DNA from: Actinomycetota bacterium
GTDB lineage: Bacteria > Actinomycetota > AC-67
Length of the DNA: 32,092 bases
Assembly: GCA_041658565.1 (NCBI GenBank)
Contig: JBAZZY010000030.1
Coordinates: forward strand, 1-32,092
Direction: 5' to 3'
Numbering within the stretch: the first letter of the stretch is position 1; the number at the start of each line of letters is the position of its first letter. The notes beneath the pieces were generated by a model. It did no database searches. It had not been told where the DNA came from and was given only the letters and a program-made list of their open reading frames with translations. Shown here piece by piece: positions 31,981-32,092 of the stretch. A program made the translations under genes and the position numbers.

Positions 31981-32092
31981 GACCCTGCGCCGCGCGCCCC
32001 GACCCTGCGCCGCGCGCCCCGACCCTGCGCCGCGCGCCCCGACCTTGCGCCGTGCGCCCCGACCCTGCGCCGTGCGCCCCGACCCTGCGCCG
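31981..32092. repeat. 20-bp tandem repeat, at least 5.6 copies, running off the window end
   Basis: The unit GACCCTGCGCCGCGCGCCCC starts at 31981 and recurs every 20 bases (32001, 32021, 32041, 32061, 32081). Copies 4 and 5 carry CGT in place of CGC at one position, and copy 4 also has CTT for CCT. The first three copies are identical. There are no spacers, so this is a minisatellite, not a CRISPR array. The copy number is open because the window ends inside the array. Confidence 0.95.

Noticed and set aside
31981..32092. Tandem repeats considered as a CRISPR array
   Set aside because: The 20-base units abut directly with no unique spacers, and no cas gene is present.

Overview
The window is high-GC DNA (about 64% by eye) with tightly packed genes, many GTG/TTG starts and repeated 4-bp ATGA/GTGA stop-start overlaps. 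A GlnR-like nitrogen box in front of an ammonium transporter, a PRTase type familiar from actinobacterial stress regulons, and fused LIV transporter parts suggest a deep-branching or uncultivated actinobacterial lineage. No rRNA, tRNA or marker gene is present, so this placement is an inference.

Layout. (1) 1-2701 (+): a signalling cluster, made of the end of a PAS-containing protein, a histidine kinase, a stand-alone receiver and a receiver-kinase protein, closed by two hairpins. (2) 2857-4708 (+): nitrogen control, with five GlnR-like half-sites, an Amt ammonium transporter, a translationally coupled P-II protein and a terminator. (3) 4933-5532: a small secreted Cys-containing protein of unknown function with a very strong terminator. 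(4) 5822-19637: a large envelope or exopolysaccharide locus. The plus-strand genes encode a polyprenyl-phosphate-sugar type GT2, a CDP-alcohol phosphatidyltransferase, a GT4, a cellulose-synthase-like GT2 fused to a GT-C transferase, a second GT4 and a methyltransferase. The minus-strand genes encode two GH26-like secreted glycosidases, a flippase fused to a GT2 and a PIG-L deacetylase. Together they read as a pathway that polymerises, decorates, deacetylates, exports and trims a beta-glycan.

(5) 19741-24050: an RNA-repair and translation-stress cluster. Archease (+) converges on a minus-strand run of BON protein, baeRF-like release-factor-family protein, and a phosphoribosyltransferase fused to the RNA ligase RtcB. 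This is the most unusual part of the window. (6) 24250-25099 (+): a type II toxin-antitoxin pair (small antitoxin plus PIN toxin) with its own sigma70-like promoter. (7) 25139-31785 (-): a branched-chain amino acid or amide (LIV) ABC transporter with livG, a membrane-anchored binding protein, a fused LivH-LivM permease, and an MFS transporter fused to LivF. (8) 31981-32092: a 20-bp tandem repeat that runs off the window end.

Recurrent gene fusion is the theme: PRTase-RtcB, GT2-GT-C, flippase-GT2, LivH-LivM and MFS-LivF all occur within about 20 kb. Each fused frame is open over its whole length.
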